Under the pieces are notes generated by a model, which was not told the origin of the DNA, did not search any database, and worked only from the letters and a program-made list of their open reading frames with translations. From contig JAUIAD010000007.1 in the NCBI GenBank assembly GCA_030425685.1, positions 1-64,000 of the forward strand: a stretch of DNA of 64,000 nt, in the 5' to 3' direction. Numbering within the stretch: position 1 is the stretch's first letter; every line of letters starts with the position of its first letter. This DNA is from Gammaproteobacteria bacterium (GTDB lineage: Bacteria; Pseudomonadota; Gammaproteobacteria; Coxiellales; Coxiellaceae). This document shows positions 55,205 to 64,000 of the stretch, in pieces. The position numbers and the translations under genes are program-made.

Positions 55205-56223
55205 TGAATATCGGCATTGCTGGCGCGGGGTTGCTCGGTCGATTGCTAGCGCTTTCTTTATTGGAAAAGGGATATAGGGTGACCTTATTTGATAAAGATA
55301 AAAAAAATGGCAATAGCAGTTGCGCAATGGCAGCAGGTGGTATGTTAGCCATGCATGCTGAACTTGAGCGGGCTGATTTAAGCATTGAAAAACTTGGTCA
55401 ACGTAGTATTTTGCGTTGGCCAAGTATCATTGAAAAATTAGTTGAACCGGTGTATTTTCGTCAGCAAGGGTCTATTGTTACTGCGCACAGTAAAGACCAA
55501 GCGGATTTAGCACGTTATATTCGTAAAATCACTGATGTTTTAGGCGACGAAAATGCTATCCAGTTTTTTGACAACAATCGCTTAAATCAGATTGAACCTG
55601 AAATAACGAGCTTTTCTCGCGCTTACTATTTTCCGCAAGAAGGACAGATTGATAATCAACAGTTAATGTTATCACTGCAAAAAACCTTGGAAAAAGAAAA
55701 CGTTTTATGGTTAGCAGAGACTAACGTTACTATGGTTGAACCCAAAAAAATTTCCACCGAGGATAAAGGCTATTCCTTTGATCATGTTTTTGATTGCCGC
55801 GGCATGGGAGCACAAGCATTATTTAAAGATTTGCGGCCGGTCAGAGGTGAATTAATTTGGCTGTATGCGCCTGCCGTTAATATTAAACGTCCTGTGCGTT
55901 TAATCCATCCACGCTATAGTTTATATATCGTGCCCAGGCCAGAACAGATTTATCTTGTTGGCGCCAGTGAAATTGAAAGCGCGGATGATAGTGCTATTTC
56001 TGTTAAAACCCTTATGGAGCTCCTTTCTGCTGCTTATAGTGTTCATAAAGGGTTTGTTGAAGCGCGAGTTATTAAGACAGTTGTTAATACTAGACCAGCC
56101 TTAGCAGATAATTTGCCTAGCATAAAGCAAGAGACAGGTTTAACTGCTATAAATGGCTTGTACCGTCACGGCTTTTTAATTGCCCCAGCTTTAGTGGAAG
56201 ATGCCATTATGGGTGTGTGCTAA
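55204..56223 (+). CDS. thiO: Glycine oxidase ThiO
   Basis: ThiO oxidises glycine to dehydroglycine, the aerobic nitrogen donor for the thiazole ring. The 339-residue flavoprotein has GIAGAGLLGRLLALSL at the N terminus (FAD), CAMAAGGMLA, VFDCRGMGA and, near the C terminus, GLYRHGFLIAPALVEDAI. It takes the place of the anaerobic tyrosine lyase ThiH. It overlaps thiC by one base (TAATG). Confidence 0.92.
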
Positions 56224-56288
56224 AAATGGAGGCGGTTAGACGCTGCTGTTAACTAACATTATCATAAATTGTTGAGTTGCTAATAAAT

Positions 56289-56492
56289 ATGATCAATATA
56301 AAATTAAATGCCAAACAGATTCAAATTGAAAAAGCAATGATGCTCGGTGAGTTTTTAAAAATAAACAATTATAATTTTAAAGGTTTTGCTGTAGCGATCA
56401 ATCGTGAATTTATTCCTCGTTCGCAATACGATGCTCATTTGATAAATGAAGATGACGATATAGAAATAGTAGCTCCAATGCAAGGTGGCTAA
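56289..56492 (+). CDS. thiS: Sulfur carrier protein ThiS
   Basis: ThiS is a ubiquitin-like protein whose C-terminal Gly is adenylated and carries sulfur for the thiazole. The 67-residue sequence ends in VAPMQGG, with the essential Gly-Gly. The ATG at 56289 gives the family start (MINIKLNAKQ). No thiF adenylyltransferase gene is present in this operon, so it must be elsewhere or replaced by MoeB. Confidence 0.92.
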   Translation: MINIKLNAKQIQIEKAMMLGEFLKINNYNFKGFAVAINREFIPRSQYDAHLINEDDDIEIVAPMQGG

Positions 56493-56515
56493 CGTAGAAC
56501 TAAATTAAATAGGTA

Positions 56516-57307
56516 ATGACAATGTTAAAAATTTACGACAAGGAAATTACTCAGCGACTTCTATTGGGAACGGCAGCTTATCCAAGCTTAGATATTATGC
56601 GTCAATCTATTATTGCCTCAAAGGCAGAAATCATCACTGTTTCTGTTAGGCGTCAATCACCACTGCAAAAAGGCGGGCAAACATTTTGGAACGCGATAAA
56701 GGATTTAAATCGCCACATTCTGCCAAACACCGCTGGCTGTTATAATGTCAAAGATGCCATTACAACCGCAGAAATGGCGCGTGAAATTTTTGCTACTAAC
56801 TGGATTAAGTTAGAAGTAATTGCCGATGATTATACGCTGCAAGCAGATCCCTTTGCGTTAGTGGAAGCAACAAAACAATTAATCAAACGCGGTTTTAATG
56901 TTTTGCCGTATTGCACTGACGATTTTATTTTATGCCAACGCCTTGCCGATTGTGGTTGTAAGGTGCTGATGCCCTGGGCATCACCGATTGGCAGCGGCAA
57001 GGGCTTACTGAATCCTTATGCTTTGAAAACTATTCGTGAGCGCATACCTGATGTAACCTTGATTGTTGATGCGGGTATAGGTAAGCCGTCAGATGCTATT
57101 TTGGCGATGGAATTAGGCGTTGATGGTGTTTTATTGAATAGCGCTGTTGCGTTAGCGAACGATCCTGTTAGAATGGCTCACGCATTTTATCATGCGGTGC
57201 AAGCTGGTCGCTTAGGCTACGAAGCAGGATTTATGCCTGAAAGAAATTTAGCGCAACCAAGTACACCAGTTTTAGATACACCATTTTGGCACCAGGTAGA
57301 AGCGTAA
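56516..57307 (+). CDS. thiG: Thiazole synthase ThiG
   Basis: ThiG is a TIM barrel that assembles the thiazole phosphate from deoxyxylulose phosphate, ThiS-thiocarboxylate and dehydroglycine. The 263-residue protein has [38 protein letters not shown] (with the Schiff-base Lys), [14 protein letters not shown] and [14 protein letters not shown] 56516 or 56522 can be the start. It lies 23 bases after thiS. Confidence 0.95.
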   Translation: MTMLKIYDKEITQRLLLGTAAYPSLDIMRQSIIASKAEIITVSVRRQSPLQKGGQTFWNAIKDLNRHILPNTAGCYNVKDAITTAEMAREIFATNWIKLEVIADDYTLQADPFALVEATKQLIKRGFNVLPYCTDDFILCQRLADCGCKVLMPWASPIGSGKGLLNPYALKTIRERIPDVTLIVDAGIGKPSDAILAMELGVDGVLLNSAVALANDPVRMAHAFYHAVQAGRLGYEAGFMPERNLAQPSTPVLDTPFWHQVEA

Positions 57308-57340
57308 TAGCGTCGTTTGTTTTTTTGAAGAGAATCTTTC

Positions 57341-58798
57341 ATGACAAAAGCAATTGCATGGACCATTGCCGGTTCTGATTCTGGTGGTGGTGCTGGTATA
57401 CAAGCAGATCTGCATACCTTTCAATCTTTGGGTGTCTATGGTTGTAGTGTTATTACTGCTATTACAGCGCAAAATAGTCAGCGCATTGATGATGTTTGTT
57501 ATTTGTCTGCGGATGCGGTGATCAATCAGATTGAAACACTACGTGATGATTTACCGGCTAAAGCAATTAAACTGGGCATGTTAAGCCACCGGCAAATGTT
57601 ATCGCAATTAAGTGAGTTTCTTCGTCAATATAATGGCGCGGTTGTTTGTGATCCGGTCATGCGTTCAACCAGCGGGCGAAAGCTCTTTACTGACAAGCAG
57701 AGTCTGCTTGATTTTATTTTTCCTTACGTTGATGTTTTAACCCCCAATATTTCAGAAGCTGAAACTTTGCTGGGGTGTAATATTGAGTCTTATAAAGATG
57801 TAGAAACAGCCGCAAGAGCTTTATTGGCATTAGGGCCTAAAAGTGTCGTTATCAAGGGTGGTCATTTTGATGATGAGCAGTTTAGTCAAGATTATTGGAC
57901 TAATGGCAAAGAGCATTGTTGGTTAACGCATCCAAGAGATGCAAATACCAATACTCATGGCTCTGGTTGTTGCTTTTCAGCAGCTATAACTGCTGCATTA
58001 TCACTTGGTTTTTCTATTAAGGATGCTTTGGTGATTGCAAAAATGAAAGTAAACCAAGGTATTCGCTTGGCAGTACAGCTTGGTGGTGGACCGGGGCCTT
58101 TGGCTCATCTACAGTGGCCGGTTGAGCAGGTTGATTTGCCTTACTTAAGTGATTCTCCTTTAAAAGAAAAAGCGCAGGCATTTTTAGCGTGTAATGAAAC
58201 ACCTATGGGTTTATACCCCGTTGTTGATAGTCATCAATGGTTGAAGTCATTGTTACCTACCGGTATTTCTACTATTCAACTGCGCATCAAAGATAAGCCG
58301 CAAAAATATATTGAAAAAGAAATCAAAGCGTCAGTAGCTCTTGCTAAAAAATATAATGCCCGACTTTTTATTAATGACTACTGGAAATTAGCCATTAAAT
58401 ATAAAGCGTATGGTGTTCATTTAGGTCAGGAAGATTTGCAGGCTGCTGATATCGATGCTATTCGTCAAGCCGGTTTGCGCTTAGGTTTGAGCACCCATTG
58501 TTATTATGAAGTTGCTAGAGCACATCGCTTTTCTCCATCTTATATTGCTTGCGGTCCTATTTATAAAACGACTTCAAAAGAAATGCCATTCTCCCCGCAA
58601 GGATTGGAGAATTTAAAACGTTGGCGCAAAACGCTAGATTATCCTTTGGTGGCTATTGGCGGTATAGATGAAATAAGAATCACCCCTGTTGCAAAAACAG
58701 GGGTAGATGGTATTGCGATGATTTCTGCCATTACTAAATCCCCCCAACCTGAACAGGCAGCAAAGGTGCTGGCAAGTTTGGCTTTTTCTAACGTGTAA
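57341..58798 (+). CDS. thiDE: Bifunctional HMP(-P) kinase / thiamine-phosphate synthase ThiD-ThiE
   Basis: This 485-residue fusion has two enzymes. Residues 1-262 are ThiD: AGSDSGGGAGIQADLHTF, DPVMRSTSG, LTPNISEAE and the C-terminal anion hole NTHGSGCCFSAAI; it phosphorylates HMP and HMP-P. Residues about 285-485 are ThiE: IQLRIKDKP, LFINDYW, GVHLGQEDL, and GPIYKTTSKEM; it joins HMP-PP with thiazole phosphate. It ends the operon. The TMP kinase thiL is not here. Confidence 0.95.
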   Translation: MTKAIAWTIAGSDSGGGAGIQADLHTFQSLGVYGCSVITAITAQNSQRIDDVCYLSADAVINQIETLRDDLPAKAIKLGMLSHRQMLSQLSEFLRQYNGAVVCDPVMRSTSGRKLFTDKQSLLDFIFPYVDVLTPNISEAETLLGCNIESYKDVETAARALLALGPKSVVIKGGHFDDEQFSQDYWTNGKEHCWLTHPRDANTNTHGSGCCFSAAITAALSLGFSIKDALVIAKMKVNQGIRLAVQLGGGPGPLAHLQWPVEQVDLPYLSDSPLKEKAQAFLACNETPMGLYPVVDSHQWLKSLLPTGISTIQLRIKDKPQKYIEKEIKASVALAKKYNARLFINDYWKLAIKYKAYGVHLGQEDLQAADIDAIRQAGLRLGLSTHCYYEVARAHRFSPSYIACGPIYKTTSKEMPFSPQGLENLKRWRKTLDYPLVAIGGIDEIRITPVAKTGVDGIAMISAITKSPQPEQAAKVLASLAFSNV

Positions 58799-58974
58799 AT
58801 TATAAAAATAGAAATAGCCGTCACAATTATGCTGGCTGTGGTATAATATATTTAGATTAGAGAGCAAGTTAAGTTAGCAATTCGCTCTATACGACTTTAA
58901 TACCTTTCTCCCGCGTTTCATTATCAACTGCGTTTTGACATGGATGCCCGCCTGCAAAAAAAAGGGGGTTAAAA

Positions 58975-59886
58975 ATGAGAATCAATGTAAAAGAAATTAA
59001 CAGTGGTAATACGGAAAGTGCTGTAGATCCTTGTGTTCAGTGTAATGATCATGAGCTTACCGATATCGAGGATCTAGTGCGCATCTGCCCAAATCCTAAA
59101 ACATTAGAATCTAAACAGTGCATTCATGGGCTTGAGAGACTGCTCGAAGGAAAGGGTGGCGAGCAGATGGTTCAATGCTTAGCTGCTGTCGTAGTTATAT
59201 ATCAATCTAATAAATCTAATTTTTGTGGTGATAACAGGATTATATGGTTGCTTTTGAAGGCGCTGTCTAGAGATCGCGGTTGTGTTTTTAGGCGTTATGC
59301 CTCGCAGTATTCAACTTTGGGAAAACTGAGACTGGGACCACAAGAAAACGGCATTCTTATTACAGATGTTAATGAGGCCTTCAGTACAAAAATCAGCAAG
59401 CAGGTAACGGACTGTATTGAAAATAATTTTGCTATGACTGTTATTGGCATTTCTTCGGATGTTGAAACCATTAATAATGCTAATCTATATCTTGCTGCTA
59501 ACCCTAGGGAGCGTGTCTATTTTATACTTCGGAATGATTTAAATGCTCTTCTAATCAGACGTATAGCTAAAAATCATCTTAGGTCTTTAAGAACATCACC
59601 ATTAAAAATAATAGAGTTTGGTGAAATTTCATTACTGGCAAAAAGTAAGAAGAAATTAATACAGCTGCCATTAAAAGAAAAAAAGCAAAAGGAAATGTTG
59701 GCTCAACAAAATTATTTGGTAGATGATGGGCGGGAGTCTAGCGTTAGCGATAAGATTCTAAAGAATGAAAAGCCTCAAGCTAATGGTGATAATAGTTATT
59801 CTAAAAAAAGCACTCAAGACATAACCTTGGCGAACAGCGATTTACAACGTTTAATAAAAAAAGCACGAAAATTAAAACCATTATGA
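58975..59886 (+). CDS. Orphan protein, probably extended by a -1 frameshift into a CAAX tail
   Basis: This 303-residue frame has no recognised family. It has paired Cys near the N terminus (CVQC), helical core, and a Lys-rich tail after residue 220 that looks disordered; residues about 140-205 loosely resemble a leucine-rich-repeat end (INNANLYLAANPRERVYFIL). AAGGGGG precedes the ATG. The zero frame ends KLKPL. In the -1 frame, open from the A7 run at 59856-59862, the sequence continues for 37 residues and ends in SNSCCCVIL with a stop at 59973-59975. The in-phase A-AAA-AAA heptamer is a slippery sequence, so the full product may be about 333 residues with a prenylation motif. Confidence 0.6.
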   Translation: MRINVKEINSGNTESAVDPCVQCNDHELTDIEDLVRICPNPKTLESKQCIHGLERLLEGKGGEQMVQCLAAVVVIYQSNKSNFCGDNRIIWLLLKALSRDRGCVFRRYASQYSTLGKLRLGPQENGILITDVNEAFSTKISKQVTDCIENNFAMTVIGISSDVETINNANLYLAANPRERVYFILRNDLNALLIRRIAKNHLRSLRTSPLKIIEFGEISLLAKSKKKLIQLPLKEKKQKEMLAQQNYLVDDGRESSVSDKILKNEKPQANGDNSYSKKSTQDITLANSDLQRLIKKARKLKPL

Positions 59887-59975
59887 TTGGCTCAAAAAAT
59901 GATCAGGAGGCTTCTGTCGATAACCCTTCGTTGCCTAAAGGGAAATCTAATAGTTGTTGCTGTGTAATACTCTGA
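59856..59975 (+). other. Slippery A7 run and -1 frame CAAX tail
   Basis: A run of seven A (59856-59862) sits in phase as A AAA AAA. After a -1 shift the frame reads STKIKTIMIGSKNDQEASV, continues to LPKGKSNSCCCVIL and stops at 59975. Alternatively the tail is a 30-residue separate frame from ATG 59883. The remaining gap to 60358 holds a family B repeat and the porin promoter. Confidence 0.6.
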
Positions 59976-60065
59976 GTCATTACTACTGGCTCGAACCTCA
60001 TTTAAGTAGAGTGTTTGGGTCACTGCTATTCTAATTTTGATCTCACACTTATCCCAGCGATATTA

Positions 60066-60094
60066 AGAGATCCTGAGTCAAGCTCAGGATGACG
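60066..60094. repeat. Repeat family B
   Basis: AGAGATCCTGAGTCAAGCTC then AGGATGACG forms a small hairpin (ATCCTGAG / CTCAGGAT). Copies occur at 16597-16625 and, reversed, at 48115-48144. Confidence 0.8.
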
Positions 60095-60209
60095 CTAGTT
60101 AAGGGTTGGGCGAAAGCTATTCAAAGAATCCATGGCGTTATCTGTTGAATATTTAATCATGATCTAAAAGGGTTCTGCTCTTTATTTATCAAGTTTGTAC
60201 TTTTTTCAT

Positions 60210-60237
60210 TTTACCTTAAGGGAATTTGCTGTATTAT
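60210..60237 (+). promoter_or_regulatory. Candidate porin promoter
   Basis: TATTAT at 60232-60237 with TTTACC sixteen bases upstream is a plausible promoter about 120 bases before the porin start. The leader contains the 12-bp palindrome GCCGCTAGCGGC (60283-60294). Confidence 0.35.
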
Positions 60238-60358
60238 AAGCCCGTAAATTTCACAGAAATTTTTTAGGAACTGCTACAGGCAGCCGCTAGCGGCAATCGC
60301 CTTCACGCCAGAACGGACTCACTGTTAATTAAACCACTTACATATAAGGTGAGCCTCA

Positions 60359-61858
60359 ATGTTCAATAAGAGATTGATTTCTAGCGCTAGCGCTATGTGC
60401 TTGCTGTTTGCGGCGTCTGCTGTTTTAGCGAATACAGATGTAAAAAAAACAAACAAGCCACTTCCTAAACCTAGCGAACATCATGTTCAAAACAAGCAGT
60501 CTTTAGCGACCAGTAAAAAACCATCCAAAAAAAGCACAGCAAAAGACGTTAGCAAAACAGCTAACAAAAATGTTCAATTAGCGCATCCAGCGATTCCACC
60601 AGAAATTGCTCCTCATCTACATGATCAAGCAGCAACAAAGGCAAAGATTGCGCCAGTCAATAATAATAGTTACAAAAAAATGTTTGGCTTCGGTCCTGAT
60701 TCGCGTATTCAGATTAATGGATTTATGTCTGCAGGTGTGTCTTATGCAGATACTAAAAATGGTGCAAAATATAATATCTATGATCACGGTGCTGTTAGCA
60801 ATAACTGGGCGTTTGCACCGAACTCTTTAGCAGGTCTGCAAGTTACTGGGCACATAGTTCCAGGTTTAGATGCTGTTATGCAGATTGTTGCTGATGGTTC
60901 AAATATTAATGGTGATCAATCTTATCATCCGCAAGTTGATTGGGCGTTTTTACGTTATAAACTCAATAACAACTGGACCTTCCGTGCGGGTCGTATGCGT
61001 ATTCCTGCTTTCTTGTATTCACAAACACAGCAAGTAGGCTACACCTATCCTTGGGTTTTCCTGCCAGTTGAAGTTTACCGTATTTTGCCGTTTAGCGATT
61101 TTAATGGTGTCGATGTTATTTTTAGACATAACCTGGGTAAATCTGACTGGGTGGTGACCTTGCATCCTTTTGTGGGTGAAAATACCAGTAAGTTTGACTT
61201 GTATACCAATGTGCAAACACAAGCACAAGCAGCTGCTATGAAGAGTCCTTTTATTATTCCTGGTGGAACTACGGCGACTTTCCATGAAAATAGCCTTTAC
61301 GGTATCGAAGCTTCTGTTGGTAACAAAATCCTAACGGTACGCGGTAGTTATTTGCATACCACGTTAACGGCTGATATTCCGGTAACATGCACCATGGGTG
61401 GTGTTATGGGCTGCATGTCCCCTGGTCAGGTAGTGACGATTACACCTCCTGGAGTAGATAAGAAAGGGGCCTACTTCTACAGCGGTGGCGTAAAATTAAA
61501 TTATCATAATTTTATTGCTGCTGGTGAGTATGCGCATCGTAGCACGCCTGACTCTATTGCCAGTTTGACGGGTTATTATGGCATGGTTGGTTATCGCATT
61601 GGTAAAGTATTGCCGTACTTTAGCTACGGTCGTCTTAAAACGACAGATCTAAACAAAATTTCAGGTCCTGGTTCTGAGTTGGCACAAGCACAACAATCTT
61701 ACACGCTTGGTGTCGACTACTACTTCAACAGCTATGTTGTTGCCAAAGTGGGTGTTAGCCGCATTGAACCGTTAGATGGTACCTATGGTTTGTTCACAGC
61801 TGACCCAGGTAGAAGCAATGTCATGTTATATAGCGGATCTGTTGACGTTATATTCTAA
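60359..61858 (+). CDS. Outer-membrane porin
   Basis: The 499-residue protein has a signal peptide (SSASAMCLLFAASAVLA) and a Lys/Pro-rich periplasmic stretch of about 90 residues. A barrel follows (from about residue 110), starting FGFGPDSRIQINGFMSAGVS, with many alternating strands and a terminal Phe (GSVDVIF). The strand WTFRAGRMRIPAFLYSQ resembles other gram-negative porins. It lets small solutes cross the outer membrane; specificity is not evident, although the next gene carries a PstS-like domain, which could hint at phosphate or anions. The next gene follows after 16 bases. Confidence 0.85.
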   Translation: MFNKRLISSASAMCLLFAASAVLANTDVKKTNKPLPKPSEHHVQNKQSLATSKKPSKKSTAKDVSKTANKNVQLAHPAIPPEIAPHLHDQAATKAKIAPVNNNSYKKMFGFGPDSRIQINGFMSAGVSYADTKNGAKYNIYDHGAVSNNWAFAPNSLAGLQVTGHIVPGLDAVMQIVADGSNINGDQSYHPQVDWAFLRYKLNNNWTFRAGRMRIPAFLYSQTQQVGYTYPWVFLPVEVYRILPFSDFNGVDVIFRHNLGKSDWVVTLHPFVGENTSKFDLYTNVQTQAQAAAMKSPFIIPGGTTATFHENSLYGIEASVGNKILTVRGSYLHTTLTADIPVTCTMGGVMGCMSPGQVVTITPPGVDKKGAYFYSGGVKLNYHNFIAAGEYAHRSTPDSIASLTGYYGMVGYRIGKVLPYFSYGRLKTTDLNKISGPGSELAQAQQSYTLGVDYYFNSYVVAKVGVSRIEPLDGTYGLFTADPGRSNVMLYSGSVDVIF

Positions 61859-61874
61859 GGGAGTTTGATTGGTT

Positions 61875-63632
61875 ATGCGGTTAAAAAAAATAAATAAGTG
61901 GGCTGCTTTGTTAACATCTATGCTTATGAGCACGTTAGCATCGGCAAGTGTGATTGTGATTGGTAATCCACAGTTACCTATCTCTCACTTAACAGCAGCG
62001 CAAGTTAGTAATATTTTTTTAAAGAAGCCGGTGGAGTTGGGTGAAAATGTTGAAGTTCAACCCTTTAACCAGCCTAATGCTTCAGCCGTATATTCAGATT
62101 TTTGCAAAACTATTTTGCATTGGACGCCTGATCAGCTTTCTAGCTATTGGGCGTCTAATATTTTTAATGGAGAAAGTAATCCTCCGCAAACAGTGGATAA
62201 TGATAGACAAGCTATCGCTGTTGTTGAGGGTACACCAGGAGCGGTGAGTTATATCGACAGCTCTGCGTTATCATTGGCGCAAGGTAATGTGAAGATTTTA
62301 TATGGCGATAATAATATCGTTAATCAGCCTAAAACTATTCCTCCCCATAAAACGAAGACCGTAAAGAAAACAAAAAACACTAAGAAAGCAGAAACAAAAC
62401 ACGCAAATAACAATAAAGCGGCAGTAAAAGCGTTAAAAGAAAAAGCGTTAGCGGAAGTTGCAGCAATTAATGGAGATTTAAAGCAAGGTAAAAAAACTAA
62501 AAAAGCTTCGCCAACAGTAACAAGCTCAAACGGCTTATGGCAAGTTATTACCGATGATTTTAAATTGCAAGGTTATGCCAATATGCCAACTGTTCGTCAG
62601 CAAATTATTTGGTTTGTTAATCATAAGTATCAATTACAATCGATGGTAAATGCCTCTAGCCCATATCTTTTTTATATTTATCAGCAGGTCAAAGCGCGTC
62701 ATATGCCAGCGGAGTTTGTCATTTTGCCGATGATAGAAAGTGGTTATAAGCCAGCCGCATATTCTCATAGCGGCGCGACAGGTTTGTGGCAAATGATGCC
62801 GGCGACAGCATCAAGCTTAGGTTTAGAAATTAACTGGTGGTACGATGGTCGTCGCGATACGGTTGTCTCTACACAAGCTTCTTTAAATTATTTAGCAACG
62901 CTACATTCAGCTTTACATACATGGTTGTTGGCAGCAGCAGCTTATGACAGCGGTATTGGCGTTGTGCAAAACGCACAAGAAAGTAATGCTCAGGCCCATA
63001 AGGGCACCGATTTTTGGAGTTTGCACTTACCTGCAGAAACTGAAAACTATGTGCCTAAGCTGTTAGCGATTGCGCAAATTCTTAAGCATCCTAATTATTA
63101 TGGTATTCAGTTGCCTAAGGTAAACAACCAATCATATTTTGCTAGGATTACGATAAAGTCACAGTTTGATTTGGGTGAGATTAGTAAGCTTGCACAGTTG
63201 CCCGTTGCAACAGTGCAGCAATTAAATCCTGCTATTATGCGTTGGGCTACTAAGCCTAATGGAAGTTATACATTGATTTTGCCGGTTAAGAATGCCGAGT
63301 TATTTAAGGCGCATTTAAAAACGTTATCAGGTAAACGACATGTTAGCTGGCAGTATCATCAGGTTCAACGTGGTGAAACTGTTGCTAGCGTGGCTAAAAT
63401 GTATCGCACCTCCGTTGATTTTCTTGCGCAAATAAATCATCTGAGAAGCAATATATTGCCAGCAGGTTCGGGGATATTGGTACCGGTATACTTGCATCGC
63501 ACTTATGCTAACCCAATTCCGCAGCAGTTTGTAAAACCTGTTCGGGATGTGCAGGTATCACAAGCTCCGCAATCAGCGCAGGCTAATAAGCAGAGCTTGA
63601 AGGCGTTGATTGGTAAGATTTATTCGCATTAG
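61875..63632 (+). CDS. PstS-like domain fused to MltD-type lytic transglycosylase with LysM
   Basis: This 585-residue exported protein has three parts. After a signal peptide (ALLTSMLMSTLASA), residues about 25-140 match the phosphate-binding PstS-like domain (VIGNPQLPISHLTAAQVSNI, VEGTPGAVSYID). A Lys/Ala-rich linker follows. Residues about 255-415 are an SLT domain with the catalytic Glu in FVILPMIESGYKPAAYSHSG and ATGLWQMMPATA. A LysM domain near 500-545 (YHQVQRGETVASVAKMYRTS) binds peptidoglycan. MltD enzymes cut glycan strands; the PstS-like head is unusual. ATG 61875 is chosen; TTG 61869 has slightly better spacing to AAGGGAG. Confidence 0.85.
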   Translation: MRLKKINKWAALLTSMLMSTLASASVIVIGNPQLPISHLTAAQVSNIFLKKPVELGENVEVQPFNQPNASAVYSDFCKTILHWTPDQLSSYWASNIFNGESNPPQTVDNDRQAIAVVEGTPGAVSYIDSSALSLAQGNVKILYGDNNIVNQPKTIPPHKTKTVKKTKNTKKAETKHANNNKAAVKALKEKALAEVAAINGDLKQGKKTKKASPTVTSSNGLWQVITDDFKLQGYANMPTVRQQIIWFVNHKYQLQSMVNASSPYLFYIYQQVKARHMPAEFVILPMIESGYKPAAYSHSGATGLWQMMPATASSLGLEINWWYDGRRDTVVSTQASLNYLATLHSALHTWLLAAAAYDSGIGVVQNAQESNAQAHKGTDFWSLHLPAETENYVPKLLAIAQILKHPNYYGIQLPKVNNQSYFARITIKSQFDLGEISKLAQLPVATVQQLNPAIMRWATKPNGSYTLILPVKNAELFKAHLKTLSGKRHVSWQYHQVQRGETVASVAKMYRTSVDFLAQINHLRSNILPAGSGILVPVYLHRTYANPIPQQFVKPVRDVQVSQAPQSAQANKQSLKALIGKIYSH

Positions 63633-63662
63633 TTTGAGTGACGGGTTGGTTGCCTTCCAAAT

Positions 63663-64000
63663 CTATTGAGGAAGAAAAGTATAATTATCGCCCATTGACA
63701 CCTTGCCTTTTTCTAAAGAAAACTTACTACTACTAAGTTTAAATTTTAAAAATTTGCGCATCTCATTCTCAGCATCGTCCATATAATCAATTTGATCGCT
63801 AAGCTTGATCGTCACGTCACAATTTTTTCCATTATAATTAACATTAATATCTGTAATATATGACGACATATCCTTAGGTGGTGTTGATTTAAAAATGGAG
63901 GGCATGCATCGATCAAAGCAGGATGAGCTTTGCTTAGACTTCTGTTCCTGGTCTTCAATCAACCCTTTAATTTTACCACTGCAATTTCCACAAGTTGCGC
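63663..64000 (-). CDS. Partial orphan gene running off the window end
   Basis: The frame is open to the window edge. The visible C-terminal 112 residues begin ATCGNCSGKIKG, a Cys-x-x-Cys pair that suggests half of a zinc ribbon, followed by KSKQSSSCFDRCMP and a mixed alpha/beta part with DINVNYNGKNCDVTIKL. A TTG at 63962 could be a start, but the CGNC segment upstream looks coding, so I treat the gene as truncated. Function unknown. Confidence 0.5.
   Translation of the reverse strand, partial: ATCGNCSGKIKGLIEDQEQKSKQSSSCFDRCMPSIFKSTPPKDMSSYITDINVNYNGKNCDVTIKLSDQIDYMDDAENEMRKFLKFKLSSSKFSLEKGKVSMGDNYTFLPQ

Noticed and set aside
58682-58704. Perfect 9-bp hairpin ACCCCTGTT..AACAGGGGT inside the ThiE part of thiDE
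   Set aside because: It is within coding sequence for conserved ThiE residues and has no T-run, so it is most likely coincidental.
60283-60294. 12-bp palindrome GCCGCTAGCGGC upstream of the porin as an operator
   Set aside because: It could be a regulator site or part of the leader fold, but one occurrence gives no basis for a call.

Overview
The window reads as a chromosomal segment of an AT-rich, host-associated gammaproteobacterium, most likely from the order Legionellales (Coxiella/Legionella/Berkiella-like). The housekeeping genes (lolC/lolD, hflX, purA, def, ung, rlpA, rlmB, etfBA, ETF-ubiquinone oxidoreductase, thi operon) are gammaproteobacterial in type. Between them sit large orphan genes with effector-like properties: coiled coils, tail anchors, basic clusters, a eukaryote-type cyclin fold and C-terminal CAAX prenylation motifs. 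The order-level assignment is inference; no rRNA is present to fix it.

Layout. 1-3.7 kb: two orphan genes and a POT-family transporter. 3.7-8.3 kb: a two-component locus in which the histidine kinase is divided between two paralogous membrane proteins (one has the ATPase domain but no phospho-acceptor His, the other has the His and a receiver domain but no ATPase), divergent from an OmpR-type regulator. 8.5-10.3 kb: a 610-residue orphan. 10.7-15.4 kb: lolC-lolD, hflX, purA. 15.4-16.8 kb: dense repeats around one small orphan. 16.9-21.3 kb: cytochrome b561, lysE, def, tRNA-Leu, ung, rlpA, rlmB. 21.5-24 kb: the cyclin-like CAAX protein and a Sel1-like orphan. 24-27.8 kb: a SAF-domain oxidoreductase paired with asparagine synthetase, and a small outer-membrane barrel. 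27.9-31.1 kb: two coiled-coil orphans. 31.3-33.4 kb: DAHP synthase, chorismate mutase and prephenate dehydratase, preceded by an unlisted Phe/Tyr-rich leader peptide. 33.6-35.1 kb: a small lipoprotein and an MFS exporter. 35-39.8 kb: tssB-tssC-tssH (clpV) of a type VI secretion system. 40.2-46.1 kb: cbpM, cbpA, ETF-QO, an amidohydrolase and a FUSC membrane protein. 46.3-48.1 kb: a 606-residue orphan. 48.3-51.1 kb: etfB-etfA-ald. 51.3-53.3 kb: three consecutive secreted Gly-rich proteins and a small membrane protein. 53.3-58.8 kb: a TPP riboswitch and thiC-thiO-thiS-thiG-thiDE. 59-60 kb: an orphan whose -1 frame carries a second CAAX tail. 60.4-63.6 kb: a porin and a PstS-like/MltD fusion. A partial zinc-ribbon-like gene closes the window.

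How it fits together. The metabolic part describes a respiring cell that oxidises amino acids or acyl compounds (Ald, ETF, ETF-QO), makes its own thiamine under TPP control, and controls early aromatic synthesis by a Phe/Tyr-rich leader. The orphan set, the two proteins ending in CVIL and the T6SS genes suggest a bacterium living in a eukaryotic host. The strongest candidates for undescribed biology are the prenylatable cyclin mimic (21545-22627), the frameshift-dependent CAAX protein (58975-59975), the split kinase pair (3742-7432) and the Phe/Tyr leader peptide (33333-33434). Several dispersed palindromic repeat families occupy the intergenic gaps.
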